64,000 nt of DNA from CAJXSN01 sp947492235 (GCF_042492175.1 NZ_CP170453.1:1240001-1304000); one strand, 5' to 3'. Numbered from the stretch's first letter, positions 9,287-18,815 are shown. Notes: generated by a model not told the origin, from the sequence alone. Numbers and translations: made by a program.

Positions 9287-9371
9287 CCTGCCCCGCACTC
9301 GGCCTTTCCGGTTAAGACTGTGTTGGGGTGGGATCGTTAGATTGCAGGTAAACGGCCTAGAGGTGGATACG

Positions 9372-10232
9372 ATGAAGAAAATGGGAATGTTGATCGCAGC
9401 GCCGCTCGGTGCATTGGCTCTTGGCCTCAGCGCGCCGCTCGCGGCGCAAGACTGGTCGAGCACTTCTTCCGAAGAAATGTCGGCCGAGGATATGGCGGCT
9501 TTCAGCGTAATGATGGGCGGCATGTTCGCGCCCGAGCCCCTGACCGAGGAACAGACCGCGCGGTTGCCGCTGGCCAACGCTGTGGTGAGCAAGATGCTGC
9601 CGCCCGGCTTCTATGAAGAACTGATGGGTGACGTCATGGGTACGACCTTGCGGCCCATCCTTTCGATGTTTTCCGGCCCGGAGATGGTCGTTATGGGCAG
9701 CGTCTCGCTCGATCAGGGTCTGCCGGAATTGTCCGATGGCGAATGGGCGGAGCTCGCCGAAACGCTGGACCCAGCCTATGCGACGCGCACCGACACCATG
9801 ATTGCCGCCATGACGTCCGGTATGGGCGAGATGTTTGCGGTGATGGAAGGGCCGATGCGTGAAGGCATGGCGCGGGCCTATGTCACGCGCTTTACGACCC
9901 GGCAGCTGGAAGAGATCGGAGCGTTTTTCGATACGCCCACAGGGGCGCTCTATGCGCGCGAATCGATGGCGATGGCGGCGGACCCGCAATTCATGTCGTC
10001 GATCATGGGTTCCATGCCGCAGATGATGGGCCAGATGGGCGATTTCGAAGCCACTATGGAAGCTGCGATGGCCAATGTGCCTGAAGCGAAGGCCTTCGAT
10101 CAGCTTTCCGGCGGGGAGCGCGAAAAGGCGGCGCGCCTTCTGGGCATTAGCGTCGAGCAATTGCGGGCGGGCATGGCAGCCGCCGCCGAGGCCAAGGATG
10201 CAGACGAGACAATGGAGTATGAAGGGGAGTAA
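9372..10232 (+). CDS. Exported protein with DUF2059-like domain
   Basis: A 286-residue secreted protein with a clear signal peptide (about 1-26, ending LAAQ). It is unusually rich in Met, Ala and Glu. The segment around MARAYVTRFTTRQLEEIGAF, followed by FFDTPTGALYARE, resembles the DUF2059 helical repeat of periplasmic proteins of unknown role. The ATG at 9372 is preceded by AGAGGTGG, and I prefer it to an in-frame start at 9219 that would run into the upstream gene. No enzyme motif was seen. Confidence 0.75.
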   Translation: MKKMGMLIAAPLGALALGLSAPLAAQDWSSTSSEEMSAEDMAAFSVMMGGMFAPEPLTEEQTARLPLANAVVSKMLPPGFYEELMGDVMGTTLRPILSMFSGPEMVVMGSVSLDQGLPELSDGEWAELAETLDPAYATRTDTMIAAMTSGMGEMFAVMEGPMREGMARAYVTRFTTRQLEEIGAFFDTPTGALYARESMAMAADPQFMSSIMGSMPQMMGQMGDFEATMEAAMANVPEAKAFDQLSGGEREKAARLLGISVEQLRAGMAAAAEAKDADETMEYEGE

Positions 10233-10326
10233 GAGGGGGAGCAAGAAGCGCCGACTATCGGGCCGCTGTTCTCTGCCGGTCAAATATGCTTGATCGGCGC
10301 GTGATGCTGCTGCCCGCCCTTCCCGC

Positions 10327-12768
10327 ATGTCTGTAATCCCGCCCGAAATCGAAGCGTGGTTCTCCAGCCGCGACTGGCGCATTCGACGGCATCAGACCGC
10401 AATGCTGGAAGCCAGCGATGCGGGGCAGCACAGCCTGCTGGTCGCGGACACGGGCGCGGGCAAGACGCTTGCCGGGTTCCTGCCGACCCTGGCCGCCTTC
10501 ACGCCCTCGCGGCTGGCGGGGGCAGAGCCGCCGGAGGGCCTGCACACGCTCTATATCTCGCCGCTAAAGGCGCTTGCCCATGATGTGCAGCGCAATCTGG
10601 TGACGCCGGTCGAGGAAATGGGGTTGCCGGTGCGGATCGAGACCCGCAGCGGCGATACACCGTCCGATCGCAAGCGTCGCCAGCGTGAGCGCCCGCCACA
10701 CATTCTAATGACGACGCCCGAATCGCTCTCTTTGCTGCTGAGCTATCCGGAAAGTGCGACGCTGTTTGCGGGCCTCAAGCGCGTGGTGGTGGACGAAATC
10801 CACGCTTTCGCGACCGGCAAGCGTGGTGATTTGCTCGCTTTGGCGCTCTCCCGCCTGCAGGCATTGGCGCCGGATATGCAGCGCGCTGCCCTGTCCGCCA
10901 CCGTCGCCAATCCGGAAGCCTATCGCGGGTGGCTGGCCCCGTGGGGCGATATCGACACAGTGACATTGGTGGAAGGCGAGCCGGGCGCGCCTGCGGAGGT
11001 CGAGATTCTGCTGCCCGATGAGGAGCGCATCCCGTGGGGCGGGCATGCCGCGACCTGGGCAATCCCCCAGCTGACCGAGGTGATCAGGGCCAACCGCACC
11101 ACGCTCGTCTTCACCAATACGCGGTTTCTGGCCGAGTTCGTCTTCCAGAACCTGTGGGACGCGAATGAGGACAATCTGCCCATTGGCATTCACCACGGAA
11201 GCCTGAGCAAGGAAGCGCGCCGCAAGGTCGAGGGCGCAATGGCACGGGGCGAATTGCGCGCGCTGGTGGCGACGGCTTCGCTCGATTTGGGGGTCGATTG
11301 GGGCGATATCGATTGCGTTGTGCAGATGGGGGCGCCGAAGGGGTCCAGTCGCCTGCTCCAGCGGGTGGGGCGGGCCAACCATCGCCTCGACCAGCCTAGC
11401 CGCGCGCTGCTCGTGCCCGGCAATCGCTTCGAGTTTCTGGAAGCGACCGCAGCCAAGGATGCGGTGGATGCGGGGCAGCGCGATGGCGAGGATTTCCGCC
11501 CGGGCGGGCTGGATGTGCTGGCCCAGCACGCGATGGCTTGCGCCTGCGCGGGACCATTTGATGAAGCGGAGCTGCTGGCCGAAATCCGCTCCAGCCTCGC
11601 TTATGCCTGGGTGGACGATACGATCTGGCAGCGCGTGTTGAACTTCGTGGCGACCGGCGGGTACGCGCTGAAGGCCTATGACAAGTTCCGCCGGATCGTA
11701 CGGGAGAAGGACGGGATGTGGCGCCTAGCCCATCCGTCGCAGGCTGCGCGGCACCGGCTTAATGCAGGCATCATCATGGATGGCGAGATGATCTCTGTCC
11801 GGTTCCGCAATGGCCGGTCACTGGGGCGGGTGGAAGAGCGGTTTGCCGCCCAGCTTTCGCCGGGCGACACCTTCGCCTTTGCCGGGATGGCGCTCGAGGT
11901 GGAGAAAATGAAGGACATGGAGGTGACTGTGAAAGCCTCCTCCAAATCGGCGATGATCCCGTCTTATGGCGGCGCGCGAATGCCGTTGACGACGCATCTG
12001 GCGGACCGGGTGCGCGGTATGCTGGTTGACCGCGCAGGGTGGGGCCGTTTCCCCGACGATGTGCGCGAATGGCTGGAGGTGCAGGACTGGCGCAGCGAAA
12101 TGCCAGGCCCCGACAATTTGCTGGTCGAAAGCTTCGTCCACGGGCAGCGGCACTACACCGTCTATTACACCTTTGCGGGCTGGAATGCGAACCAGTCGCT
12201 CGGCATGTTGATCACTAAACGGATGGCCGATCGCGGCCTGATGCCGGGCGGTTTTGTGGCCAATGACTATTGCCTCGCCGTGTGGGGGCTGAAGCCGGTG
12301 AAGGATCCCTTGCCGCTGCTCTCGCCCGATATTCTGGCGGACGAGTTTATCGATTGGGTGCAGGATTCGCATCTCCTGCGCCGCTCGTTCCGCGAGGTGG
12401 CGGTGATCGGCGGGCTGGTCGAGCGCCAGCAGCCGGGCAAGCGCAAGAGCGGCAAGCAGGTCACCTTCTCGACCGATCTGATCTACGATGTCTTGCGCAA
12501 ATACGAGCCGGAGCATGTTTTGCTCGAGGCCGCATGGGCCGATGCGCGCGAGCGCATGACCGATGTTGGACGGCTGGCCGACGTGCTGGAGACAGCGGCC
12601 GAGCGGCTGGTTCATGTCGAGCTTGACCGGGTCAGCCCTCTGGCAGTGCCTGTCATGGTCATGATCGGGCGCGAGGCCACCCCGCAAGGCGCAGTCGATG
12701 ACGAGCTGCTCCTGGAGGCCGAGAGCCTCGCGGGCGCTGCCATGCGGGTGGATGAATTGCCCGGCTAG
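10327..12768 (+). CDS. Lhr-type DEXH-box helicase (ligase-associated)
   Basis: An 813-residue superfamily 2 DNA helicase. Helicase motifs in order: ADTGAGKT (I), VVDEIHAF (II, DEIH), SATVANP (III), and in the second RecA domain ATASLDLGVDWGDID and QRVGRANHR (V-VI). The rest is the winged-helix and Lhr-core region. The length and start fit the form usually called ligase-associated DNA damage response helicase, which commonly lies next to an ATP-dependent ligase, an exonuclease and the PdeM endonuclease. None of those partners is adjacent here. Confidence 0.88.
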   Translation: MSVIPPEIEAWFSSRDWRIRRHQTAMLEASDAGQHSLLVADTGAGKTLAGFLPTLAAFTPSRLAGAEPPEGLHTLYISPLKALAHDVQRNLVTPVEEMGLPVRIETRSGDTPSDRKRRQRERPPHILMTTPESLSLLLSYPESATLFAGLKRVVVDEIHAFATGKRGDLLALALSRLQALAPDMQRAALSATVANPEAYRGWLAPWGDIDTVTLVEGEPGAPAEVEILLPDEERIPWGGHAATWAIPQLTEVIRANRTTLVFTNTRFLAEFVFQNLWDANEDNLPIGIHHGSLSKEARRKVEGAMARGELRALVATASLDLGVDWGDIDCVVQMGAPKGSSRLLQRVGRANHRLDQPSRALLVPGNRFEFLEATAAKDAVDAGQRDGEDFRPGGLDVLAQHAMACACAGPFDEAELLAEIRSSLAYAWVDDTIWQRVLNFVATGGYALKAYDKFRRIVREKDGMWRLAHPSQAARHRLNAGIIMDGEMISVRFRNGRSLGRVEERFAAQLSPGDTFAFAGMALEVEKMKDMEVTVKASSKSAMIPSYGGARMPLTTHLADRVRGMLVDRAGWGRFPDDVREWLEVQDWRSEMPGPDNLLVESFVHGQRHYTVYYTFAGWNANQSLGMLITKRMADRGLMPGGFVANDYCLAVWGLKPVKDPLPLLSPDILADEFIDWVQDSHLLRRSFREVAVIGGLVERQQPGKRKSGKQVTFSTDLIYDVLRKYEPEHVLLEAAWADARERMTDVGRLADVLETAAERLVHVELDRVSPLAVPVMVMIGREATPQGAVDDELLLEAESLAGAAMRVDELPG

Positions 12769-12865
12769 CGCCGCGTTTCCAAGAATGGCGGCTTGGGTGC
12801 GGCGGCGTGTTCTAGAGAAGGTCTTCCAGGGCCTTACGAGTTGCGCGGGCGGACCCAGCTTCTCG

Positions 12866-13291
12866 CTAACGACCGAATGTGCGGTGCTGATCGTTGCCAA
12901 CAAACGCAAACTGTTCGATCCCGGCATCTTTGATCAGGGCAATGGTTTTTGCCGATCGATCATAGCTTGCATTGGAATGTGGTTCGAAGCGGACGGTCGC
13001 CTTGTCGCCCAGTTTGGAAGTAGCAGCCAATTGATTGAGAAGCGCGTCGTCGCCCATCGCACGGCCATTCCAGAATAGTCTGTCTGTGGCGCTGATCGAC
13101 ACCGTGTTTTGCTGCGTAACCGCAAACGGCGCATCGCCGGATGGGAGCGGCACCTCAAGAGAATGTGTGGAGAGCGGCATGGTCAGGAGAATCATGACCA
13201 GCAGCACAAGCAGGACATCGATCAGCGGGGTCATATTGAGCTCGCCGGTCGAGCGCGGCGGCAAGGGGCGGTAGGGGTTGGTGCGACGCAT
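12866..13291 (-). CDS. exbD: ExbD-family protein, third copy
   Basis: A 141-residue one-helix membrane protein of the ExbD/TolR family, which couples proton flow through ExbB to TonB. The hallmark LNMTPLIDVLLVLLVM places the conserved membrane aspartate in the helix, followed by a periplasmic domain. Three ATG codons lie in a row. The one at 13291 sits best behind the GGGAG site. It lies 253 bases beyond exbD copy 2 and behind a terminator, so it is probably expressed separately or less than the main tonB operon. Its ending HRTFGR mirrors YRSFGK of copy 2, suggesting duplication. Confidence 0.88.
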   Translation of the reverse strand: MRRTNPYRPLPPRSTGELNMTPLIDVLLVLLVMILLTMPLSTHSLEVPLPSGDAPFAVTQQNTVSISATDRLFWNGRAMGDDALLNQLAATSKLGDKATVRFEPHSNASYDRSAKTIALIKDAGIEQFAFVGNDQHRTFGR

Positions 13292-13459
13292 CATCATTCT
13301 CCCTCTTTTAGACGATACAGTGTATCATGACATGCGAGGGGAATGCAAATGAGGCACTGGCGTCTGGCGCTGGGCATTTGGTGACCGGCAGTTTGCAATG
13401 GTGTGATTATGGCCACCAACATTCTCTCCCGATCAAGGGCGCGGCGATCAGGGACCGGC

Positions 13460-13486
13460 ACAGTCACAGGCACAGGCACAGGCACA
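13460..13486. repeat. Short tandem hexamer repeat (CACAGG)
   Basis: About four and a half copies of a six-base unit (CACAGT, then three CACAGG, then CACAAA) directly beside the terminator stem of exbD copy 2. It is non-coding and of a kind prone to slippage. No function is proposed. Confidence 0.6.
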
Positions 13487-13517
13487 AAAAAAGGGGCGGA
13501 TCGCTCCGCCCCTTTCG
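13486..13517 (-). terminator. Rho-independent terminator after exbD copy 2
   Basis: On the minus strand a GC-rich stem (AAAGGGGCGGA paired with TCCGCCCCTTT, four-base loop GCGA) is followed by a run of seven T. It lies about 30 bases after the stop of exbD copy 2 and separates that operon from exbD copy 3. Confidence 0.85.
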
Positions 13518-13544
13518 GTGTTTATCAGCTCGCAAATGCTGCGG

Positions 13545-13979
13545 TTATTTGCCGAAGCTGCGATATTGTTCGTTGCCGACGAAGCCGAACCGGGTGACGC
13601 CCGATCCCTTGATGACGTTCAGCACGCGGGCCGAAAGGTCATAGCTGGCCGAAGCCTCGGGTTCGAATTGCAGTTCCGGCTCGGGAACGATGTTCTTGGT
13701 GAACTGCAGATTGCGAACCAGCTCGTTCTGGTTGATCGCTGTGCCATTCCACAGAATCTCGTTCGCCTGGGTGAGGACGATCTTGTTCTGGTCCGGCTCG
13801 ATCATGTTCTCCGGCGGAGGATTGGGATCGGGCTGCGGAAGGTCGATATTCACCGCGTGGGTGGCGACCGGGATGGTGATAATGAACATGATCAGCAGAA
13901 CGAGCAAAACGTCGATCAGCGGAGTCATGTTCATGTCCAGCATCGGCGCGCCGTCGTCTTTGCCGCCTGACATTGCCAT
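13545..13979 (-). CDS. exbD: ExbD-family protein, second copy
   Basis: A 144-residue ExbD/TolR family protein with the membrane-entry motif MNMTPLIDVLLVLLIMFI and a periplasmic domain with a Pro/Asp-rich loop (about 48-62). It has a strong ribosome site (AAGGAG) eight bases before the ATG. It is the fourth gene of the tonB-exbB-exbD-exbD unit and ends just before a terminator. It is expected to form the proton-driven complex that energises TonB for outer-membrane receptor uptake. Confidence 0.92.
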   Translation of the reverse strand: MAMSGGKDDGAPMLDMNMTPLIDVLLVLLIMFIITIPVATHAVNIDLPQPDPNPPPENMIEPDQNKIVLTQANEILWNGTAINQNELVRNLQFTKNIVPEPELQFEPEASASYDLSARVLNVIKGSGVTRFGFVGNEQYRSFGK

Positions 13980-14010
13980 ATGCGTTACTCCTTAGTTCTC
14001 TGTGGCCCGA

Positions 14011-14538
14011 TCAGCCGTTCGGATCGACCGGGTTGGAGATGAATCCGACAGTCGGATAACCGGCTGCCTGAACATTGTAGATGGCCCCGGCAACGCAGCG
14101 CCACGGGGCGTTCTTGTCACCGCGAATATGGACCTGCGGAATAGCTTCCGGATCGTCCATGATCGCTTCGGGCCCGCCCGCACGCTGCACAATGGCATCG
14201 AGACGGCTGAAAGCCTGATCGTAGAGTTCTTCCGATGTCACAGGGGTGACATTGTTGAAATAGATCCGGCATTGCCCGCCGCGCGATGCGCCCTGGAAAT
14301 TGCCTTCCCCGGCGGCCACGCCGGCGTCATCCGTCGTACTCACAGTCAGGAGCAGGTTTTCCACCTTATCCTTCGACTCGACCGACTCCATGATCGGAAT
14401 TTCGAGCTTTTCAATCGTCTGAATGGCGACCGGAACTGCGATCAGAAAGATGATCAGCAACACCAGCATCACATCGACGAGCGGGGTGGTGTTGATGTCC
14501 GACATCGGCGTTTCGCCGCCTGCCATCGAAATTGCCAT
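14011..14538 (-). CDS. exbD: ExbD-family protein, first copy
   Basis: A 175-residue ExbD/TolR family protein with INTTPLVDVMLVLLIIFLIA at the membrane entry. It is longer than the other two copies because of an extended periplasmic part that includes two cysteines (GGQCRIYF and APWRCVAGA), possibly a disulfide. The pairing of this longer form with a shorter one behind a single exbB is common in sphingomonads. The ATG follows AGGAAG. It lies 74 bases after exbB. Confidence 0.92.
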   Translation of the reverse strand: MAISMAGGETPMSDINTTPLVDVMLVLLIIFLIAVPVAIQTIEKLEIPIMESVESKDKVENLLLTVSTTDDAGVAAGEGNFQGASRGGQCRIYFNNVTPVTSEELYDQAFSRLDAIVQRAGGPEAIMDDPEAIPQVHIRGDKNAPWRCVAGAIYNVQAAGYPTVGFISNPVDPNG

Positions 14539-14612
14539 GGTTACTTCCTATCCGTGTACCGAGTAAGTTTCGAGGTTGGCGGGCGACCCGTGTGGGCCGC
14601 CCGTAACCATCC

Positions 14613-15392
14613 TTACTTCTTGACCGTGGTCGTTGCCGGCTTGGCGGCCGGCTTTGCAGCAGGCTTGGCCGATGCAGCAGTCATCACCTGCGGCTTGATT
14701 GCGCCGTTGGAGTTGATGTTGGCCAGCAGGTCGGTGGAGAAGCTGGAGAGCTTCTCGGCGATCCGGCGATTGCGGCTCTGCAGCCAGTTGTAGGCCAGCA
14801 CGGCAGGCACGGCCACCAGCAGACCGATGGCGGTCATGATCAGAGCTTCACCAACGGGGCCGGCGACCTTGTCGATCGAGGCCGAACCGGCGAGGCCGAT
14901 GTTGATCAGAGCGCGGTAGATACCGATCACCGTACCCAGCAGACCGATGAACGGTGCGGTTGCACCCACCGATGCGAGGAACGGGAGACCGCCTGCCAGC
15001 TTGGCATTGATGCTGTCTTCGGAACGCGAGAGCGAACCGTGCAGCCAGTCATGCGCTTCCAGCTTGTCGGTCATCTTGCCGTGCTTGTCGTCGGCTGCCA
15101 GAGCGTCATCGACCAGCTGGCGCCATGCGCTGTTCTTTTCCAGCTTGGTTGCGCCGTCACGCAGCGTACCGGCCTTCCAGAACTGCGAGCGGACCTGCTC
15201 GTACTGGCTGTTGATCTTGCGCTGCTCGAGGAGCTTGGTGAACAGAATGTAGAACGAACCGATCGACATGATCACGAGAACGCCGAAGATGAACCAGGCG
15301 ATCGCACCGCCCTGTTCCATGGCTTCCCAGAAACCGAACTGGTTTTGCGGTGCGGCTTCCCCGGCCGCTGCGGTAAGAATTTCAAAGGTCAT
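14613..15392 (-). CDS. exbB: ExbB/TolQ-family proton channel subunit
   Basis: A 259-residue inner-membrane protein of the MotA/TolQ/ExbB family. Three membrane helices are visible (about 29-50, 130-155 and 175-200), with the family pattern GLLGTVIGIYRAL in helix 2 and GEALIMTAIGLLVAVPAVLA in helix 3. The C-terminus has an AKPAAKPAAKPA tail. It forms the proton channel with ExbD and drives TonB, which is encoded directly upstream. Confidence 0.94.
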   Translation of the reverse strand: MTFEILTAAAGEAAPQNQFGFWEAMEQGGAIAWFIFGVLVIMSIGSFYILFTKLLEQRKINSQYEQVRSQFWKAGTLRDGATKLEKNSAWRQLVDDALAADDKHGKMTDKLEAHDWLHGSLSRSEDSINAKLAGGLPFLASVGATAPFIGLLGTVIGIYRALINIGLAGSASIDKVAGPVGEALIMTAIGLLVAVPAVLAYNWLQSRNRRIAEKLSSFSTDLLANINSNGAIKPQVMTAASAKPAAKPAAKPATTTVKK

Positions 15393-15437
15393 TGTTTCAG
15401 TCCTCTCGGAAAAAGAGATAATTCAGAAGGTTGGGCG

Positions 15438-16130
15438 TCAATCCGGCAATACGTACCGGATCGATTGCGAAGTTGTGGAGCTAACCGGGTTGCCCGCATC
15501 GTCCAGCGCCGGGTTGTACCGCGCGTAACGCTGCATACCACGGCACGCGGCCTGATCGAGTGCACTTGAACCCGATCCACCAGTAACCGTGCAGGCAGAG
15601 ACCCGCCCGTTCGCACCCACAGTGATCCGCATCGTCACAGTACCCTGTTCCTCGGCGCGCAGAGCACGCGAGGGGTAATCACCCTGAATACGGCCAGCCC
15701 AACGGTTGAGGTTGTCAGGCGAAGCAGCCCGTGCCTGCGAAGGCGGCGGGGGTGGCGGTGGCGGCGGCGGAGGCGGCGGAGGCGCGGCAGCCGGTGGTGC
15801 CGGCGGCGGTATGACTCGCGCAGGCGGCGACGGCGGCGGAATGGTCTGCACCGTACGAATTGGCGGCGGATTAGGCGCAATGCTAATCGGCGGCGGGGGC
15901 GCAACCGGCGGCGGCGGTGCCACATCCGGAATTTCTTCGGGCGGTGGTGGCTCTTCTTCTGGTGGCGGCTCATCCTCGATGTCCACCGTGGTCACCCGCT
16001 CAACGACCTTCTTGGCCGCTTCGTAGGCAAGTCCGGTGACGAGAATATAGCCGATAGCCACATGAATAAGAGCAACGATGATGATCGCAATTATGCGATT
16101 ACCGCTCATCTCTTGGTCAGCATAGGCCAT
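15438..16130 (-). CDS. tonB: Energy transducer TonB
   Basis: A 230-residue protein with an N-terminal inner-membrane helix (about 12-34), a long Pro/Glu-rich spacer (about 52-135) that includes an unbroken run of about 14 prolines, and a C-terminal TonB domain (YPSRALRAEEQGTVTMRITV). The C-terminal domain contacts the TonB box of outer-membrane receptors, and the spacer spans the periplasm. The proline run gives strongly repetitive GGC/GGA-type DNA on the plus strand. It is the first gene of the minus-strand operon. Confidence 0.95.
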   Translation of the reverse strand: MAYADQEMSGNRIIAIIIVALIHVAIGYILVTGLAYEAAKKVVERVTTVDIEDEPPPEEEPPPPEEIPDVAPPPPVAPPPPISIAPNPPPIRTVQTIPPPSPPARVIPPPAPPAAAPPPPPPPPPPPPPPSQARAASPDNLNRWAGRIQGDYPSRALRAEEQGTVTMRITVGANGRVSACTVTGGSGSSALDQAACRGMQRYARYNPALDDAGNPVSSTTSQSIRYVLPD

Positions 16131-16453
16131 GCAGTCGCATCACTCCGTCTGCACCGGGCATCGCCCGGCAGGTTCAACCGGGCATGAAAACCCGGCAATT
16201 TATAGTCGAACCCGGTGCGCAAACCGTCATGGAGTTGAGGTGTCGACCCCTCCTCCGGCTGCTTGCCGGGGTTTGTCGTGAGGAGCCGATTCTGTGTGTC
16301 GCCTTCCCCAAGACCAGCGCTTTCCTTAGCATTCAGCGGCACGCGCGCAAACGCTTTCTCGGTTAAGCCGCAATTCACTGGTCGCCTTGTTCTAATGGAT
16401 GCACCCGGCCAATGTTCCCTATGCTAAGGGGGTACGCCCTCTTGGAGATGTCG
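16131..16453. other. Intergenic region between tonB and an exported-protein gene
   Basis: These 323 bases separate divergent genes and must hold both promoters. I see short GC-rich inverted repeats around 16156-16200 (for example CCGGGC/GCCCGG) but no convincing sigma-70 box pair, Fur box or structured RNA. A 60-codon open frame at 16184-16366 has no ribosome site worth trusting and was not annotated. Confidence 0.5.
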
Positions 16454-17320
16454 ATGTCACGCCCGCCCACGCCCCTTTCCCCTGCTGCGCCTGTATGGCT
16501 GGCTACCGCCGCCCTTGCGCTCTCTGCCTGCACGGCGGTCGGGGCGCAGGAATTCCCCAATGCGGGATCGGCCCCGATGCAGCCGACATATGCGGATCTG
16601 GCCGATCTCTCCGACGGAACTCCGCTGGTTCTGCGGGCCGAAATCAAGCGCCAGGCCGAAGTCGACCGCGAGCGTGCGCCGGGCCTGCCGATGGATCAGG
16701 CGCGGCTGTATATCGAGGCAGAAACGATCTCTCTGATTGCGGGCAGTGTGCCGGTCGGCGAATCGCTCAAATATCTTGTAGACGTGCCGCTGGATGCGCG
16801 TGGCAAGGTGCCGAAGCTGAAAAGAAGCGAGGTGATCCTGTTCGCACGCCCGGTGCCGGGCCGCGCTTCAGAGATCCAATTGGTGACCCAGTCCGCACAA
16901 TTGCCGTGGTCAGCCGAGACCGAGCAGCGCCTGCGACCCATCTTGGCCGAACTGGCCTCCCCCACATCGCCTCCGCGCGTCGATGGCGTACGGGATGCCT
17001 TGTCGGTCGCGGGCAACCTGACGGGCGAATCGGAAACGCAGCTGTTCCTGAGCACCCAGAGCGGTCGCCCAGCCTCCATTACGGTTGTGCGCCGGCCGGG
17101 GATGGAGCCCGGATGGGGCGTATCCTGGACCGAGATTGTCGATCGGTCTGCCAGTCAGCCTGCCCGCAACACGCTGCCATGGTACCGCTTGGCTTGCTCC
17201 TTGCCAGCCGCTTTGCCGGTGGAGGCGAATTTGTCGAACACCGAGATAGACCGCAGCCGCGCGGCCCGCGATTACGCCTATGTAATCGAGTCGCTGGGCC
17301 CATGCCCCCGCACGCTGTGA
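16454..17320 (+). CDS. Exported protein of unknown function
   Basis: I do not recognise this 288-residue protein. It has an N-terminal signal with two readings: a lipobox-like LALSAC, or signal peptidase I cleavage after VGAQ. The remainder is a soluble, mixed alpha/beta sequence containing GTPLVLRAEIKRQ and PKLKRSEVILFARP, with three late cysteines. I take the ATG at 16454, six bases after GGAG. An ATG at 16448 directly abuts that site. It stands alone between tonB (divergent) and hom. Confidence 0.7.
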   Translation: MSRPPTPLSPAAPVWLATAALALSACTAVGAQEFPNAGSAPMQPTYADLADLSDGTPLVLRAEIKRQAEVDRERAPGLPMDQARLYIEAETISLIAGSVPVGESLKYLVDVPLDARGKVPKLKRSEVILFARPVPGRASEIQLVTQSAQLPWSAETEQRLRPILAELASPTSPPRVDGVRDALSVAGNLTGESETQLFLSTQSGRPASITVVRRPGMEPGWGVSWTEIVDRSASQPARNTLPWYRLACSLPAALPVEANLSNTEIDRSRAARDYAYVIESLGPCPRTL

Positions 17321-17450
17321 TGCAGCGTGACTGACGCTCGCAATGATAAGGTCAGAGTCGACATGGGATAGGTTCCCTCAATTCCGCCTAGAGTCAGGCC
17401 AAGATTAACTGCGTGCATAGCAGGCGATAGGGCCGCTAGAGGCTGGCAGC

Positions 17451-18815
17451 ATGAGCGAGAATGAAAGCGAAACCTCTGCCCGCCCATCGGGACCTGCCGG
17501 TCTGACAAGCCAGAAGCCACTGCGTCTGGGCATTGCCGGTCTCGGAACGGTCGGAGTTGGTGTCATCCGGCTGCTGGCCGAGAACCGTGACCTGATCGAG
17601 GCCCGCAGCGGGCGCCCCATCGAAGTGGTTGCTGTCACCGCGCAAACCCGCGCAAAAGATCGCGGGATCGATCTTGCGCCCTTCGCCTGGGCGGAGACAA
17701 TGGACGATCTCGCGCAGCGCGGTGATGTCGATGTGGTTGTCGAGCTGGTCGGCGGATCGGGCGGGTCTACCCTGGCGCTTGCGCAGGCTGCACTGCAGGC
17801 GGGCAAGGGCGTGGTCACGGCAAACAAGGCGATGATTGCGCATCACGGCCACGCGCTCGCCACGGCAGCCGAAAGCAGCGGCGCGCCCTTGCGGTTCGAG
17901 GCCGCAGTCGCTGGCGGCATTCCGATCATATCGGGCCTGCGCGAGGGCGCATCGGGCAATGCGCTCAAGCGGGTTTACGGCATTCTCAACGGCACCTCCA
18001 ATTACATCCTCTCGCAGATGGAATCGTCCGGCGCTGATTTTGCCGAGACACTCGGCGACGCGCAGGCGCTGGGTTACGCCGAAGCCGATCCCGCCTTCGA
18101 TATCGACGGGGTCGATGCCGCGCACAAGCTGGCGATCCTGTCGGCGCTTTCCTTCGGCACGCAGGTCGATTTCGACGGGGTGGAAATCGAAGGCATCCGG
18201 CAGGTGCGCGCCGTGGATATCGCCCGGGCCGACGCTCTGGGATTTGTCGTCCGGCTGATCGGTGTCGCCGATATCGAGAACCAGCCCGGCGGTGTGCCTC
18301 GCCTGCTGCAGCGGGTGCGCCCGTGCCTTATTGCCAAGGATCACCCGCTCGCCCCGATTGACGGGGCAACCAACGCCGTAGTCGCGGAAGGCAATTTCTC
18401 GGGACAATTGCTGTTTCAGGGCGCCGGGGCGGGCGAAGGACCGACCGCCAGCGCGGTGGTGGCCGACATTATCGCTATCGCACGCGGCGACCGGACGCCG
18501 CCGTTTTCGATTCCTACCGGCAGTCTGCGACCAGCGACCCGTGCCGATTCGGGCGCACGCGTCAGCCGGTCCTATCTGCGCTTTACCGTCGCGGACAAAC
18601 CGGGCGTGCTGGCGGAGCTGGCCGCAGCCATGCGCGATGCCGATGTCTCGATCGAAAGCCTGATCCAAGACGGCTCGCCCGGACAGGACGGCGTCTTGAT
18701 TGCGATGGTCACGCATCCCGGTCCGGTGGCCAATGTGCGCAAAGCAGTGGCTGCGGCGAAACAGTCGCCCAGCCTGACAGGCGCCCCGTTGGTGATGCCG
18801 ATCCTGCAGAATTGA
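17451..18815 (+). CDS. hom: Homoserine dehydrogenase
   Basis: Reduces aspartate semialdehyde to homoserine on the way to threonine and methionine. The 454-residue protein has an NAD(P)-binding GLGTVGVGV near 29-37, a catalytic domain containing GILNGTSNYIL and YAEADPAFDIDGVDAAHKLA, and a C-terminal ACT domain (FTVADKPGVLAELAAAMRDA, from about 378) that usually mediates feedback by threonine. About 22 extra polar residues precede the usual start. AGAGG lies nine bases before the ATG. Confidence 0.95.
   Translation: MSENESETSARPSGPAGLTSQKPLRLGIAGLGTVGVGVIRLLAENRDLIEARSGRPIEVVAVTAQTRAKDRGIDLAPFAWAETMDDLAQRGDVDVVVELVGGSGGSTLALAQAALQAGKGVVTANKAMIAHHGHALATAAESSGAPLRFEAAVAGGIPIISGLREGASGNALKRVYGILNGTSNYILSQMESSGADFAETLGDAQALGYAEADPAFDIDGVDAAHKLAILSALSFGTQVDFDGVEIEGIRQVRAVDIARADALGFVVRLIGVADIENQPGGVPRLLQRVRPCLIAKDHPLAPIDGATNAVVAEGNFSGQLLFQGAGAGEGPTASAVVADIIAIARGDRTPPFSIPTGSLRPATRADSGARVSRSYLRFTVADKPGVLAELAAAMRDADVSIESLIQDGSPGQDGVLIAMVTHPGPVANVRKAVAAAKQSPSLTGAPLVMPILQN

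Noticed and set aside
13460..13486. Short tandem repeats as a CRISPR array
   Set aside because: Units are only six bases without spacers, and no cas genes are present anywhere in the window.
16184..16366. 60-codon frame upstream of the exported protein gene
   Set aside because: No convincing ribosome site, many Arg/Cys residues, and no sign of a domain.
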